A DNA stretch of 64,000 nt, from contig VJWN01000023.1 of NCBI GenBank assembly GCA_007644065.1, positions 259,434 through 323,433 of the forward strand, in the 5' to 3' direction. Numbering within the stretch: position 1 is the stretch's first letter; every line of letters starts with the position of its first letter. This document shows positions 1-10,502 of this stretch, one piece after another. The position numbers were made by a program, and so were the translations under genes. The notes beneath the pieces were generated by a model. The model ran no database searches, was not told the origin of the DNA, and saw nothing but the letters and a program-made list of their open reading frames with translations. Source of the DNA: Margaritispora aquatica. Taxonomy: Eukaryota; Ascomycota; Leotiomycetes; Helotiales; Discinellaceae.

Positions 1-839
1 AGTAGTATCTTACGATCTAGTAAAATGCGAATGTATCTTAATAATGTCTTACCTCGGAATACTCAAGGTAGTACTTTCTTCAATCTGAATCAGAACCAGA
101 ACCAGACGAAAATATCTGTCCAGTCACAGCTATCAGGACTTCAGGTGTCCCCGTCAGAGTTGTCTTGGCTTGTTAATGATATTATTCTGGATTTCTCAGC
201 TAAAATACACATCTTTTATACGCAAGCAGCGCCAGAGAACGTGCCGAACTCCAGGAACTTCGTCATTTTTGAAATATGCTTACAAACAGGTGAATAAAAA
301 CTTGACAAGGTGGTGAGCTTTCAGGTAGGAGCATCTGCCTTGACCTTGCAAATTTATAAAAACTGTAAGTAGTAATAGCTTGTATCTCGGCGCACTCGCG
401 GCTACTAATGGCGGAATTCATTTACAAATCATATCTAAGGAAGTCTATTAAGAAATTGGAAAATGAGTGCGAAGTACTTTTGAGACACGCAAGAGATCGG
501 TATATCAACAGGGTGGGATAGTTTTCTCAACACACTCCCATGAGCAAAGCCGTCAAATGCGGGGTTCGCCACGCAGCCAGCTATGATACTAATCCTGCTG
601 CAGTAAAGTATGGTTGCACTTCTAATACAGCCCTGACTAGACAGTCGTATTGCATTCTTATCATATCTAAGATTACTGGTTTGACCTAACGATCCATCCT
701 TGGGGAAATGTCTGTTTCTAAGAAATGTTTCGATCCACGAACATCTTCACTATCAGAAGATGAATTATATTCGATATGTCAACTCCAACTCTGTCTCTTT
801 CTCTCATTTTATTTTCATCTCTTTCAACTCTTTACTTGA
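1..839. other. Left-edge region without a supported gene
   Basis: I see no reading frame here with family resemblance. An open frame of about 90 codons near the left edge is not supported by any motif. A stretch around 310-345 superficially resembles the first half of a tRNA but lacks a T-arm. The upstream part of the P450 relic that follows may have decayed beyond recognition in this interval. Confidence 0.5.
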
Positions 840-2388
840 TAAGTCTAGTGTAATCAAGCAAGAGCAATTTACGTGGAAAATCCAAGAGCTGCACAAGCAA
901 TATGGTGAGCTCTTCGAATCTGGTCATGCTCTGATATCATACCAAATCAGTTGTTGACCGATCGCTCAGGTCCAATTATTCGTATCACACCTACATAATT
1001 ACATATCAATGATCCCGAGTTCTTCGACGAGTTCTATTGTAGAGCAGGTCGACGTAACAAGTATCAATAGTTCGCAGGACGCTTCGGCTACGCGAGTAAA
1101 TCCTTCTCTACAATTGAGCACGACCTCCACCGACTTCAGCGAAAAGCCTTGAGCCCCATGTTTTCAGTGTAGAAGATTAGGAATTGTGAACCAATTATCC
1201 GGGAGAAAGTCAATAAGTTATGTCGCAAGGTTTCGCAGTATCATGATGGTCAGGTACTTCCGTTAAGCAGACCAATGATGGCGTTAACAATGGACACCAT
1301 CACTCAGTATGCTTTTGCGCGATCATATAACCAGCTAGACTCTCCCAAATTTCAAGAAACCTTCCTTGAGGCTTTAGTTTCACTCTATACTGCCAGTCAT
1401 CTCGCTTTGAACTTCCCAATCATGTTTCCAATCTTGGATATAATGCCCGTGTCGCTTGTGAAGAAGCTGGAGCCTGAGATCCTCCCGATCGTAGGCTTCA
1501 AGACGGTGAGCGTGCACTGTTAAATCATGATCTGGACCATTCATATATGTCAAGGTACTAACCTTTGTCCAACTAGGACTAGGCTGTACAAGTTAAAGAA
1601 ATAAGAGATGGTATTAATGAAGCCCACAACCATGTTGGCCACCCAGCAATCTTCCACGAGCTTCTCCACAGCAATCTTTCTCCCATGAAGAACGCCGACG
1701 TCTGGCTTGGAGACGAAGCACAACTTGCCATCGCAGCTGGCCTCATCACAACCTCTTGGGCATTGAGCGTAGCAAGCTTTCATCTAGCTTCCAGCCCCAT
1801 CATATGTTAAAAGCTATGCATAGAATTGGTAGCTGCGGGGTTTTCATCTGCATATCCATTGGAGTGGCATAAATTGGAGAAATTACCTTATCTCAATGGA
1901 TGCGTACATGAGGCAATGCGATTTGGACGTGGTGTTGCGACTCGCTCGCCTCGCTTAACTCCTGATACGGCGATTCGTTATGGCAAGTGGGAGATAGCGC
2001 CCAACACACCCATTTCTATGAGCAGCTACGACGTTCTTATGAACCCAGCAATCTTCCCTGATCCAAAGAAATTCAAACCTGAGAGATGGATCAACACACC
2101 AGGATTAGAGCGATATTTCGTCCCTTTTGGGAAGGGTTCACGGACCTGTGGGTATGACGTATGTACCCGTCTCTTGATCACGTCTCTTGTTTCGCACGAA
2201 GCAAAATATCTAACATGAATAGCTTGGCTTTTGCCGAATTTTATATCAGTATTGCTGTCATTTTTACCAGATTTAACTTCAAACTTTACGAAACAGACAT
2301 CTCGGATGTGGAGATAAAGCACGGCTACCTAGTGCCATATCCAAAGTGGAGCTCGAAAGGCGTCAGAGTCAAAGTTAAAGCTATTTGA
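840..2388 (+). pseudogene. Cytochrome P450 pseudogene (fungal secondary-metabolism type)
   Basis: Successive segments in one coding direction read as a fungal P450 of the trichodiene-oxygenase-like type: WKIQELHKQYG, then FAGRFGYASKSFSTIEHDLHRLQRKAL, a segment with MDTITQYAFARSY, an I-helix-like AAGLITTSWALSVASFH, then the ExxR-region LPYLNGCVHEAMRFGR, the PERW motif and FGKGSRTC at the heme loop. A plausible intron (about 905-969) joins the first two segments. Stop codons interrupt the conserved frame at several places (for example after ITPT, after NKYQ, after MFSV, and in the I-helix exon), and the N-terminal membrane anchor is not found. The Cys of the heme loop survives, but the CxG residues after it do not splice into a normal motif. 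This is almost certainly non-functional. Few of the stops look like C-to-T changes, so RIP is not an obvious cause. Confidence 0.88.
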
Positions 2389-2965
2389 CCTATGTCTTAA
2401 ACATCTTGAATTGAGTACTTTCAAGTAGAGGAGGAAGGCAGATCAGCGCTAATTTGAGATACCACTCTCAATATTGATTGACAAATCATGAGCTTCGACA
2501 TAAGATAATGGCTGAGATGTGAGGGAGTGGTCTACTAAATGTATGTGATGGTAGTGCCTTCTAGAGAAGATTTAGCTGCGCTGGTGATAGGTGTGAGGCC
2601 AGTTAGAAGAGAGTTGCAACAAATTCTTTTCGTAACTTAATTCGAACTTTCAGCCCTGTTCAAAAGTTGTAATAAGAGCTGGATTTTTTTTTCCGAAGTA
2701 AGTGAGGTGTAGTGAACCGATAGTTATCACACGTGATATTTTAAAAGCCTACCCATGGTTCGAAAAGGTGATCAGCCTACTTAAATCCAACAATCAATTG
2801 CTCAAGACTTCCAGGTTTTTGCCTCAGAGTCCGAGGACTTTGTTTCCTGAAAGGTAGCCATATCATGAAATTGAAGCTGCTTACGTAAGCTCATACAGAA
2901 TTGTCACAACCAGATCCCACTTTCACTTGTTCAAAAGCACTTTTTGCAACACTTATTCCACCACC
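2389..2965. other. Intergenic, 5' region of the GrpB-like gene
   Basis: No coding potential was recognised. The last 150 bases carry the presumed promoter and leader of the GrpB-like gene. An in-frame ATG at 2927 lies upstream of the chosen start. Confidence 0.5.
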
Positions 2966-3616
2966 ATGTCGAACGGAGTTTCTATTGAAGAGCTCATAAA
3001 TCCCCAAAAATATGACGAGAAGGATGTGGAACGCATCTCATTCCGTAAAGCTAAGCTTAGTCTGGACATCGTCGACCCAGATCCCACCTGGCCTTCAATC
3101 TACGCCATCTTCGCATCACGTATCATTGCTGCGCTTGGTTCGCCATCATCACTCATAGGAGAAAAACCGGGAAAATCCTGCCTCGTTTCCGTCTCCCACG
3201 TAGGGTCTACTTCAGTCCCTGGACTCCCTGCCAAAGCTACCATAGATATAGACGTTGTGGTTTCAGACATCAGCGACGAATGCGCATATGTCTCCGCGTT
3301 GGAATCTCAAGGATTCCAGTTTCTATTTCGGGAGCCAAAGTGGTACAACCACCGCTTTTTTATCGCTGATGGGCCCCTGCCTGCGAACGTGCATGTTTGG
3401 GGACCTGCGTGTGCTGAGGCGGAGAGACATCACATCTTCAAAGAGTGGTTGATCGGACATGCAGAAGATAGGGAGTTGTATGCAAAGACTAAGAAGGAGA
3501 GTAGTGAGGCAAGCAAGCTGGGTGGCGAGTCGATGCAGGACTACACTGACCGCAAGGACGGCGTGATTAAGGGTATTCTGCATAGAGCCTTCGTGCAGTT
3601 AGGTTACGTCAAGTGA
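2966..3616 (+). CDS. GrpB family protein (UPF0157, nucleotidyltransferase fold)
   Basis: This is a 216-residue protein in a single exon. The region VSHVGSTSVPGLPAKATIDI followed by VVV is the hallmark of the GrpB/UPF0157 family, whose fold is related to nucleotidyltransferases; the acidic residues of the IDIDVVV strand would be the metal-binding ones. The C-terminal part (HVWGPACAEAERHHIFKEWL, then EDRELYAKTKKE) matches the family's conserved end. In bacteria the domain occurs alone or fused to dephospho-CoA kinase; its biochemical role is not settled and no fusion partner is present here. I chose the ATG at 2966 (context CCACCATGTC) over the in-frame ATG at 2927, because it has a better initiation context and family members start close to the domain. 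Confidence 0.85.
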   Translation: MSNGVSIEELINPQKYDEKDVERISFRKAKLSLDIVDPDPTWPSIYAIFASRIIAALGSPSSLIGEKPGKSCLVSVSHVGSTSVPGLPAKATIDIDVVVSDISDECAYVSALESQGFQFLFREPKWYNHRFFIADGPLPANVHVWGPACAEAERHHIFKEWLIGHAEDRELYAKTKKESSEASKLGGESMQDYTDRKDGVIKGILHRAFVQLGYVK

Positions 3617-3809
3617 AGGCATGATAAAGAGAGCTATGTTTTGAGATCATAGCAAGTTGTGATGCTTGCTTTGGTCAACGGTGCTCTATTATCATTCTCC
3701 GAGATACAAAAACTAGAATGCATCAACTTGTCAATAATCCTAGATGCATCTAGAAGGGTGTAAAGGCAGACTTTGAACTGCTCCTCTTAGTCCTCACTAA
3801 TTCGGCTTT

Positions 3810-4679
3810 TCAAACCTCGTGCTCGATATCTGCCACTCTTGGGAGCTTATGAAGTCGTGCACCACCAAATCTTGCGACCATTTCAACCTATCCATAGTGA
3901 GAATCTTAAATATGGGCAGGAGAACTATCAGACTTACACATTGTTGCACTGTTTCTACGTCTTCCATAGTGACGCCAACCCGACGAGTGCCTCGAAGATG
4001 CCAAGCAGTCTCGAGAGGCAAATTCTGAATCATGATACCGGTCAGGGTTACTAGCTCTGTTTCTAAAGGACTAATAATACTGTGGTCAGAAAGATAGAGA
4101 CCGTATGTAATCTGTCGTGATATGAAGTCGAAGTCTTTGTGTGCTGCGAATTGATCTGTCGCGGTGGAGAGATTGCTTTTGTAGATCGTATTTAGCCACT
4201 TCTCACCCCGAGCCAGATTTTCTGGGCCAGCTTGCCAATTTTCACTTAGCCAAAGTCAGCTCATGTGAATTGCTCTTGACGGCTGTGATGTACCGAGTAA
4301 ACGTGTAGTCCTTATCCTCATCTTTCTCGATTTTTGAGATTGAGAAAAGGGATTCGAGTGGCTTGCAGACACCTTGAATAGCTACATTTTTCACCAGTGT
4401 TTCCCGTAGCCTCCGAACGAGAATTTGGCGTGCCTCTGAGCTGGAAAATTGAGGTTTGTCGATGAGATACTTGTAAAGACTTGCAGCATGCTCGGGCTCA
4501 ACACCAACTAGAGAAGAGAGCTAATGAAGATTGTCAAGTTGGTGCAATTTTTATGACGCACAACTCACCACAACAAGATACCATGCCTCCGCTCCCAGGG
4601 TCTGATGTGGAAATTTATCCTCAATTTCCTTAAACAGAAGGATTGCTTGATCTTCCGTTGCCTCTTGATATGAATCCAT
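3810..4679 (-). CDS. Carboxymuconolactone decarboxylase-like (AhpD-like) protein
   Basis: Four exons splice into one frame on the minus strand: 4569-4679, 4294-4520, 3938-4244 and 3810-3887, with introns of 48, 49 and 50 nt, all GT..AG. The protein of about 240 residues belongs to a fungal family with the AhpD-like/CMD helical fold. Recognisable parts are FPHQTLGAEAWYLVV, VEPEHAASLYKYLI, the ENWQAGPENLARGEKWLN segment, AHKDFDFISRQITYGLYLS and IMIQNLPLETAWHLRGTRR, ending in RVADIEHEV. The CxxC pair of the peroxiredoxin-reducing AhpD enzymes is not seen, so peroxidase activity should not be assumed. An upstream in-frame ATG at 4898 would add 73 residues rich in Arg, Ser and Thr that could act as a targeting peptide; 4679 is preferred because it fits the family start. 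Confidence 0.82.
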
Positions 4680-5315
4680 TGTGTAACCTCGGTAGTTCTC
4701 ACAGCTTCGATTATATCTCAGTGATCTATCCCAAGGCAAGCTACTTGGCAATGAGGGGCGTGGTGTTGTTAGCAATGGTGCGGCCAATTTTAGGCCCTTA
4801 TCGTGACTGGTGTGGTATCTGGTGCCAGTAGTCGAGAATCGTTTAGCTTTCGAAAGCCTTGCATGTGAGAATGTGGTGTGGGATCTAAAGCAACGCATAT
4901 AGATCTATTTGCACTCTATATCTTCGCAAGAATGAGCTGAAAGAAAGAAAGGATGTAGAATATTTCCAGAATGGGGCTTGATGAATGAGCTGTTGGAAGG
5001 AATGTCCGGACTACAATTCACATAACGAGAAAATAAGTCAGCCAGACTATAACACGACTATCCTTTCTACCAAGCGCAAAATCAATTCAGACTCGGCAAG
5101 CATTGCTGGTAATATATCACGAGGAATTGATATAGATAGTTCTTGACCTCATCCTCCCCACAAGGCTGTGATGATCCACAGACCTCGCCAGCCTTCTCTG
5201 CCAACTTCCATGGGAACAACCCCACCTTGATCTTTGTCACACCCTCTATTTCATTAAATAGCTTCGACCATCTTGATAGTTCTTGTGATCTATTTTCAGT
5301 ATTGCTACGAAATCA
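4680..5315. other. Divergent promoter region (AhpD-like / Ybp-like genes)
   Basis: This interval lies between two gene starts that point away from each other and must hold both promoters. If the AhpD-like gene starts at 4898, its first part is coding. I saw no clear TATA box or other recognisable site. Confidence 0.5.
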
Positions 5316-7190
5316 ATGGATCCAATTCTCGCGATAAAGGAGAGTCTGCCACCCGCAACAGACTATTTGACCTACCTTACGATCCTCGAATCACACATCT
5401 CCTCCGAAATCTTACCTACTCTCAATGACATACTTCAGGATGCTGGACTCACTCAGAATATCGGCTGGGACCTAATAAATCTGCTTCTGCCATTGCCGGG
5501 CTCAGATGAATGTCTAAACACGATTGCACGATTGGGAAACCCTCGGGAGGTGGTTCTGAAAGTCACAGAAGCGTTACAATTACAAAACTTGGAAGAAGCA
5601 GAAGACGAAGAGGATGAAGAGGATGTTCCAGATGCAACCTCAAAATCAGAGCCGTCTTCAATCGATAGATTCTGTACATTGGTCAATCTTCTATCTATAC
5701 TTCATCCAAGAATCAAGACTAAATACCCTTCCCGCTTTCTATCGACATCTCTCATAGCTATACTCACGGCATTCCGTCCTTCAAATCAGGCCACTCTCGC
5801 AGTCATATCATTTGTCCATACAATTTCTGGCAAGAAGAGGCCTTCTCTCCCAGGTCGTAAATCAAGCGTCAATATACCGGCAGCAAGGAATGGAATCGAT
5901 GGGAGCGCCTCTGCGCCAGATCCCGAAGCACAAGAGGAAGACCCAAATGAAGCTGCAATACAAACAAAACTACTACAATCGTTTGTCACACATATCTTGG
6001 AGGAATATATCAATGCCAATACCCTGGAATGGGCCTCGAGGTTATATGAATCATTTGCACCTGAAAAGGTAGTCCTCACTCGGCAGAGTCTTGGAGAAGC
6101 ATACAGAACTGATCCCGTTCTGCAAACTCGAGATACAATCGTTGGTCAACTAGTTGTAAGTGATACAGTCTGTTCTTGCAGCTCAAATCTAATGGCGTTA
6201 TAGGCACTTGCTCGAGATCTTGGACTTTCTGATTGCAACACATTGATTGAATCAATTTACAAAACAGATTCGCATCTATCCGAATATGACTCTGAAGAGG
6301 CAAATTATCCCTCGACACCCAATGAGATACCTCTGTCGCAGGCGGGATCCTTGTTTCTGCTTTTGTCTTTCATCTTCTCGTCAATCTTATTCGGATCCAA
6401 AGCTGCACTGCCAACTATTTCGATGTTTCCTGACCATGCCAAGCTTGTCAAGCACTTCATCGGTGCTAATGGACCTGAAAATATCGGCGCAGAAGAGCCG
6501 GGGGTTGTCGATGGTATTCTAGCTCTGGGATTGTGGTTAGAACACAACAATTTGTTCGTATCTGGTCCACTCGAGGATGATGATTTCTTGCAGCACCTTC
6601 AATCGCTCTCTCTCTTATCAGCTAATAGCCCCTCGCCAACCCTTAGATATGCTGCTCACGTTCTCACTTCATCAATTCTCCACGCACATCCAACGGATCG
6701 TGTCAGGTTGACTTTCATCTCAGACACTTTGGAACATTGCCCATACGAGAGCTTGAAGGCCTCTGCAGTCTCGTGGCTGAAAGAAGAGATCATGACTGCT
6801 ACACAACGAAAATCCGAAAATGTGTTTTCATCAACGGCAGCTCTAGGGGCAGTTCAACCATATCTGTTCCCTGATACTTCCGCATTACTTCAGGCAAGCG
6901 ACCAGGAATTGTTACAGGAGATACAACAAGCCTTCCCATTTCATATGGCTGTTGTCAACTTCCTATACTTTATTCGTGGTGACAACTATAGCCAAGTTGT
7001 ACCATCAGGGATGCTCACAGTTGTGGAGGAGATATATCTTGGACCATTGAGAACAGTTCCACAAAAAGTGGTCCTGGCGCTAAACAATGGCTCTATTCCT
7101 GCTGTTGCTGACATTGATGTTACCCGCACCGAGATGCAACTATTTGGTGATCGAATAGCGCTATGTTCCATGGAGCCAGCCATCGACTGA
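5316..7190 (+). CDS. YAP-binding/Alf4/glomulin family protein (Ybp1/Ybp2-like)
   Basis: Two exons (5316-6155 and 6204-7190; 48-nt intron, phase 0) encode 608 residues. The protein is an all-helical HEAT-like repeat protein matching the fungal YAP-binding/Alf4/glomulin family (DUF1760), known in yeast as Ybp1 (Yap1 redox signalling) and Ybp2 (kinetochore). Supporting segments are the N-terminal LPTLNDILQDAGLTQNIGWDL and LLPLPGSDECLNTIARLGNP, an acidic stretch EEAEDEEDEEDVPD near residues 94-107, and a C-terminal half with SLFLLLSFIFSSILFGS and a run of amphipathic helices. An earlier AG at 6181 is a competing acceptor, but only the one at 6203 keeps the reading frame. Which of the two yeast roles applies cannot be told from sequence. 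Confidence 0.85.
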
Positions 7191-7820
7191 AAGTAATAAC
7201 TGCTAGTCCATCAATGGAATGGCTAAGCTTATGACAGAACTTATTGAAGTCCACCTTAACACACCTGTCGCTTAACGCATCCTCTTCAGCATGGTGGCAG
7301 GTACCTCAAATTAAGCAGAATTTCATCTGATTTTACCTACCTTTGATCACTAAGTAACCACCTCCTATCCTTGTCTAAAGAATGAGAGGCTTTACAAGCT
7401 ACCTAGCCGAAGAGTCTAGATAGATTTGGTAAGCAATAACGTATCGACTATGTCAGCCACTTTTGTACTCTGGCATTGGCCTTGGGCGAAGCTTGAATTG
7501 ATCATGAATGTCCAAAAAATTTTATGGCAAGGACTGAACCAGGACACTAAATTTCGGATCATATGACTGGTTCTAAAACTACCATTCTGTCCACGTGACT
7601 TTCGAAGGTCATCGAAATTTCGATCTCCATCTTGACGTTCTCTGGACAGTTCATCCAGAATCTTCGTGAATGTTTATTCTTCTATACTTATACTCTCGTC
7701 TATCAAGAAAATTTCCAGAAAGGAAACAACCTCCCCAAACAATCATCTAGATACACAACGCCACATTTGTGCATCTCTGAACTCGTACATCAAACTCAGC
7801 ATCTGCTCTGCTTCCCCGCT
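7191..7820. other. Intergenic, no gene seen
   Basis: AT-rich and free of recognisable coding segments. The final 200 bases may be the leader of the small hypothetical gene that follows. Confidence 0.5.
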
Positions 7821-8123
7821 ATGCCGCCAGATACAAACGCCCAGTCGCCAAAGCCGAAGAAATCTCTTTGGCCACGGAAACGAAGAACTGGCGAGAGGGA
7901 GACCTCGAGTCAAGAACCTGAAGCGGAACATCCCAACGAGCGGCCTAAGCAGCGTTCTCGCGAAGCTACCGAATACCAACCCGAGTCTTCAACGTCAGCC
8001 AAAGACAAGCCACCTCCTAAGGGTGGAGGAAATAGGAAAGAGTCGCAATCAAGGGAGACCACGTCAACGAACTACCAACCTCCATCTGTGGAAAGCGTCA
8101 CGGACGACGATGAAGGAAACTAA
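7821..8123 (+). CDS. Small hydrophilic hypothetical protein
   Basis: An open frame of 100 codons begins at an ATG in a fair context. The product is strongly charged and disordered, rich in Lys, Arg, Glu, Ser and Pro, begins MPPDTNAQSPKPKKSLWPRK and ends in an acidic tail (VTDDDEGN). No domain, signal peptide or membrane segment is visible. The ORF extends upstream without an earlier convincing start. The composition is that of many fungal lineage-specific proteins, but chance ORFs can look alike. Confidence 0.4.
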   Translation: MPPDTNAQSPKPKKSLWPRKRRTGERETSSQEPEAEHPNERPKQRSREATEYQPESSTSAKDKPPPKGGGNRKESQSRETTSTNYQPPSVESVTDDDEGN

Positions 8124-8756
8124 ATCAGGCTTTTCTTCCCATTATCTCCCTCGCAGCTTGGCTAGCAGCACAACCCAATCGGTCGATTCACAAACATTCT
8201 GTATGCTTCACAGATACTCTTATGCGCTGCAGGCTCCGAGTATATATCCACCGACTGCTGGAAATCCCCCACGTCCGAATGCCAGTCTGTAGGTTGTCAC
8301 TTTACCATCCGGCATTACATGTTTATCATGGCTAAGAGAGCAGCACCTATTCCTCACACGCGTAAAATTATTGAGCATCATAGATCAGCGCGGACTCGTA
8401 ATAAAACACTATGTTTACCTAAGCTATAGCTTTTATTTGTTTGTTTTCTCAGGATTGATTACGCAATGATTCTTACGAATATAGCGTGCGACAAGAACGC
8501 AGACAACAGAATCTCAAAGTTTTCGATCAAGCATAACAGGATATAGTGTCTTTTTGTCGCTGTTGATGGATAATAGATTGGAAAGTCAAGGTTCTCGGGC
8601 TATGGGGTGGAAGTCCACTAATTATTAGTCCAAAATGATATGAATTCTATCAGCAATACGATCTGTCTTTTTGTTTTGTTGTGTTCTATGGGCTTACTTA
8701 GTACAAGTTATGCTAAAAATAATTATTGATACTATAGTTTAATCCAGAACCAGTTT
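8124..8756. other. AT-rich intergenic stretch
   Basis: No gene was recognised. The composition is more AT-rich than the flanking genes. It separates the small hypothetical gene from the 3' end of the minus-strand relic. Confidence 0.5.
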
Positions 8757-9870
8757 CTATCTGAAGATCGCTATGTCCCTCTGCGTTATTAAACCTCTGT
8801 CAATAACTTCTACAATTTCATGATTCAGAGAGTTAGCTTTGCTTGCACGCTGGATTGCTAAAATCAGATATCTCAGAACACTCACTGTGCCACCAAATAT
8901 TGGCAGGAATGATCATCCTACCAACTCCATCGTACCCCTCACCTTCTTCGTTTCCAAATGCCACCACATGGATGGATGACAATCCCATCCTCTCTCCCCT
9001 TCATATGTTTTAATTCTCTTGCTAAATTCACCCTCTCGCCAACATTCAACTTGACAACTATGCCCCTCATTCCAAGACCGTACGAGATCTCTGCTGCCTG
9101 TCGATACAAAGCTACGAGCGCTTCAAAGTTGGCAGGTAGTTCTTCTAGATCCATCAGGATACTGGCGGGGGCCTCGACAATCTTGATGGCTTGTTCTAAG
9201 GTGCGCGAGGAGAAAAGCTTTAAGGCTTTTGTGCGGAGTTCGATTTCTGGTTCAGACGACTTAGAAGGTAGGAGTAAGCGTAGGGTAGTAGCTCGCCAGA
9301 GATGTGCATCCTTCTCACTACCTAGCTCAAGGATATCAGTCTTTTACTGCTTAGAATAACCAGGGTTATCACTCACGTTTTTAAAAAGCAAGATACATAT
9401 TTCTCAATTCGTTTCCCTTGGTATCATCGCTCGCAATCACGAAAAATGGATCCGCAATCACATTCGTATAGACATCATGCGCCAACAGTCCATTGAGCAA
9501 AATCCTAGGCCCATCACCATCATTCGGCAACGATTTACGAGGCTTTCGCAGAATTGGAGCTAAGTAGCCATAGAAAATGTCTCGATCGCTTCTAATGAGC
9601 CCTTCCTAAGGTTTGATTGTGTCTTTAGCGACAGCTTGCACCTATGTGGAAATTGCATCCCTAAGCTTCTCTAGAGCGGTAGTCAAATCCTGGTCGATTT
9701 GATCGCTCGTGAGGGATGGAGAGGGCATGTAAGTTTTGAGATCTGGGTTGGCTGTGGATGAGGATTCCGGAATATTGAATCTGAAGTGGTAAGTCGGGTT
9801 CTTGTCCAAACACGGTGCAGACAGAAGACTAATTGCGTGTTGCGATCATAGGCATGAATCAAATTTGTCT
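8757..9870 (-). pseudogene. Degenerate conserved hypothetical gene
   Basis: Read on the minus strand, coding-like segments follow each other: MPSPSLTSDQIDQDLTTALE (ATG at 9728), DIFYGYLAPILRKPRKSLPN, LLNGLLAHDVYTNVIADPFF, ILELGSEKDAHLWRATTLRL, LILMDLEELPANFEALVALY, GRMIIPANIWW and, after a possible short intron, SLNHEIVEVIDRGLITQRDI ending at a stop at 8757-8759. The frame is broken by a stop after DAIST, another after DTIKP, one after MYLAF, and a frameshift near 8960-8970, where a CATC unit appears duplicated within GTCATCCATCC. The amino-acid texture is that of a real globular protein, but I do not recognise the family. The 5' exon upstream of 9728 is uncertain. Confidence 0.68.
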
Positions 9871-10113
9871 TTGGTGAATATAACACTCAAATGCTTCCAC
9901 AATTGTGGTTATTCTGCGCTCGTTGGGAGGCATCCTCGCTTAATTTCCGCTTTATGAGGGAACAATGCAATGCATTTGACTGCATCCAGACGTCAGGGGC
10001 ATTTTCTTTGTGGATAGAGCAGCCCAAATCACAAAGAAGCCTGCTGTCTGATGTAAGATAACAATAACTTCTCATCCAGTACCCACCGATACTGAACAAC
10101 AACTACAGCAATT

Positions 10114-10449
10114 ATGTCCGATGCACTTCAATACGATAAACTCCCGTGTGCCCTAGGCTTCGGGGTACTTGCAGTAAACCTCCTGTTAATCCTTATCGGT
10201 TTCGTGCTTTATGATTTCATGTCACCAGTTCTCCGTCTAACATATAGGGAGAGAGTACAGCTCTTGAGGAAGCTCAGGGAAGCACGAGGGGAGGATGAGA
10301 ACGAAGAGGGGAAACATGAAATACCAACTCCAGCCCCGGCAGCAGAAAAGGAGACCAATGAAGCGAAGCACAAAGTACCAGAACCACGTATAGTGGAATT
10401 GCAATCAAATGATGGTTCTAGCGATTCTAGCGAGACTATTTCGCTTTAG
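10114..10449 (+). CDS. Small single-pass membrane protein, hypothetical
   Basis: This is a 111-residue intronless frame starting in a good context. Residues about 12-33 (LGFGVLAVNLLLILIGFVLY) form a convincing transmembrane helix, followed by a basic stretch (LTYRERVQLLRKLREAR) and then a Glu/Lys/Pro-rich tail with a Ser-rich end. The N-terminus is short and uncharged, and positive charges after the helix suggest a cytosolic C-terminal tail. No family was recognised. It lies convergent with the beta-propeller gene, their ends only about 50 bases apart. Confidence 0.5.
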   Translation: MSDALQYDKLPCALGFGVLAVNLLLILIGFVLYDFMSPVLRLTYRERVQLLRKLREARGEDENEEGKHEIPTPAPAAEKETNEAKHKVPEPRIVELQSNDGSSDSSETISL

Positions 10450-10502
10450 TATTCATTCGACCCGATTAAATCGACGATACTGATCCTAAATTGCCATTCC
10501 AA

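Noticed and set aside
305..365. tRNA-like stretch resembling a D-arm
   Set aside because: No matching T-arm (GGTTCRA) or acceptor pairing follows; only the A-box-like half is present.
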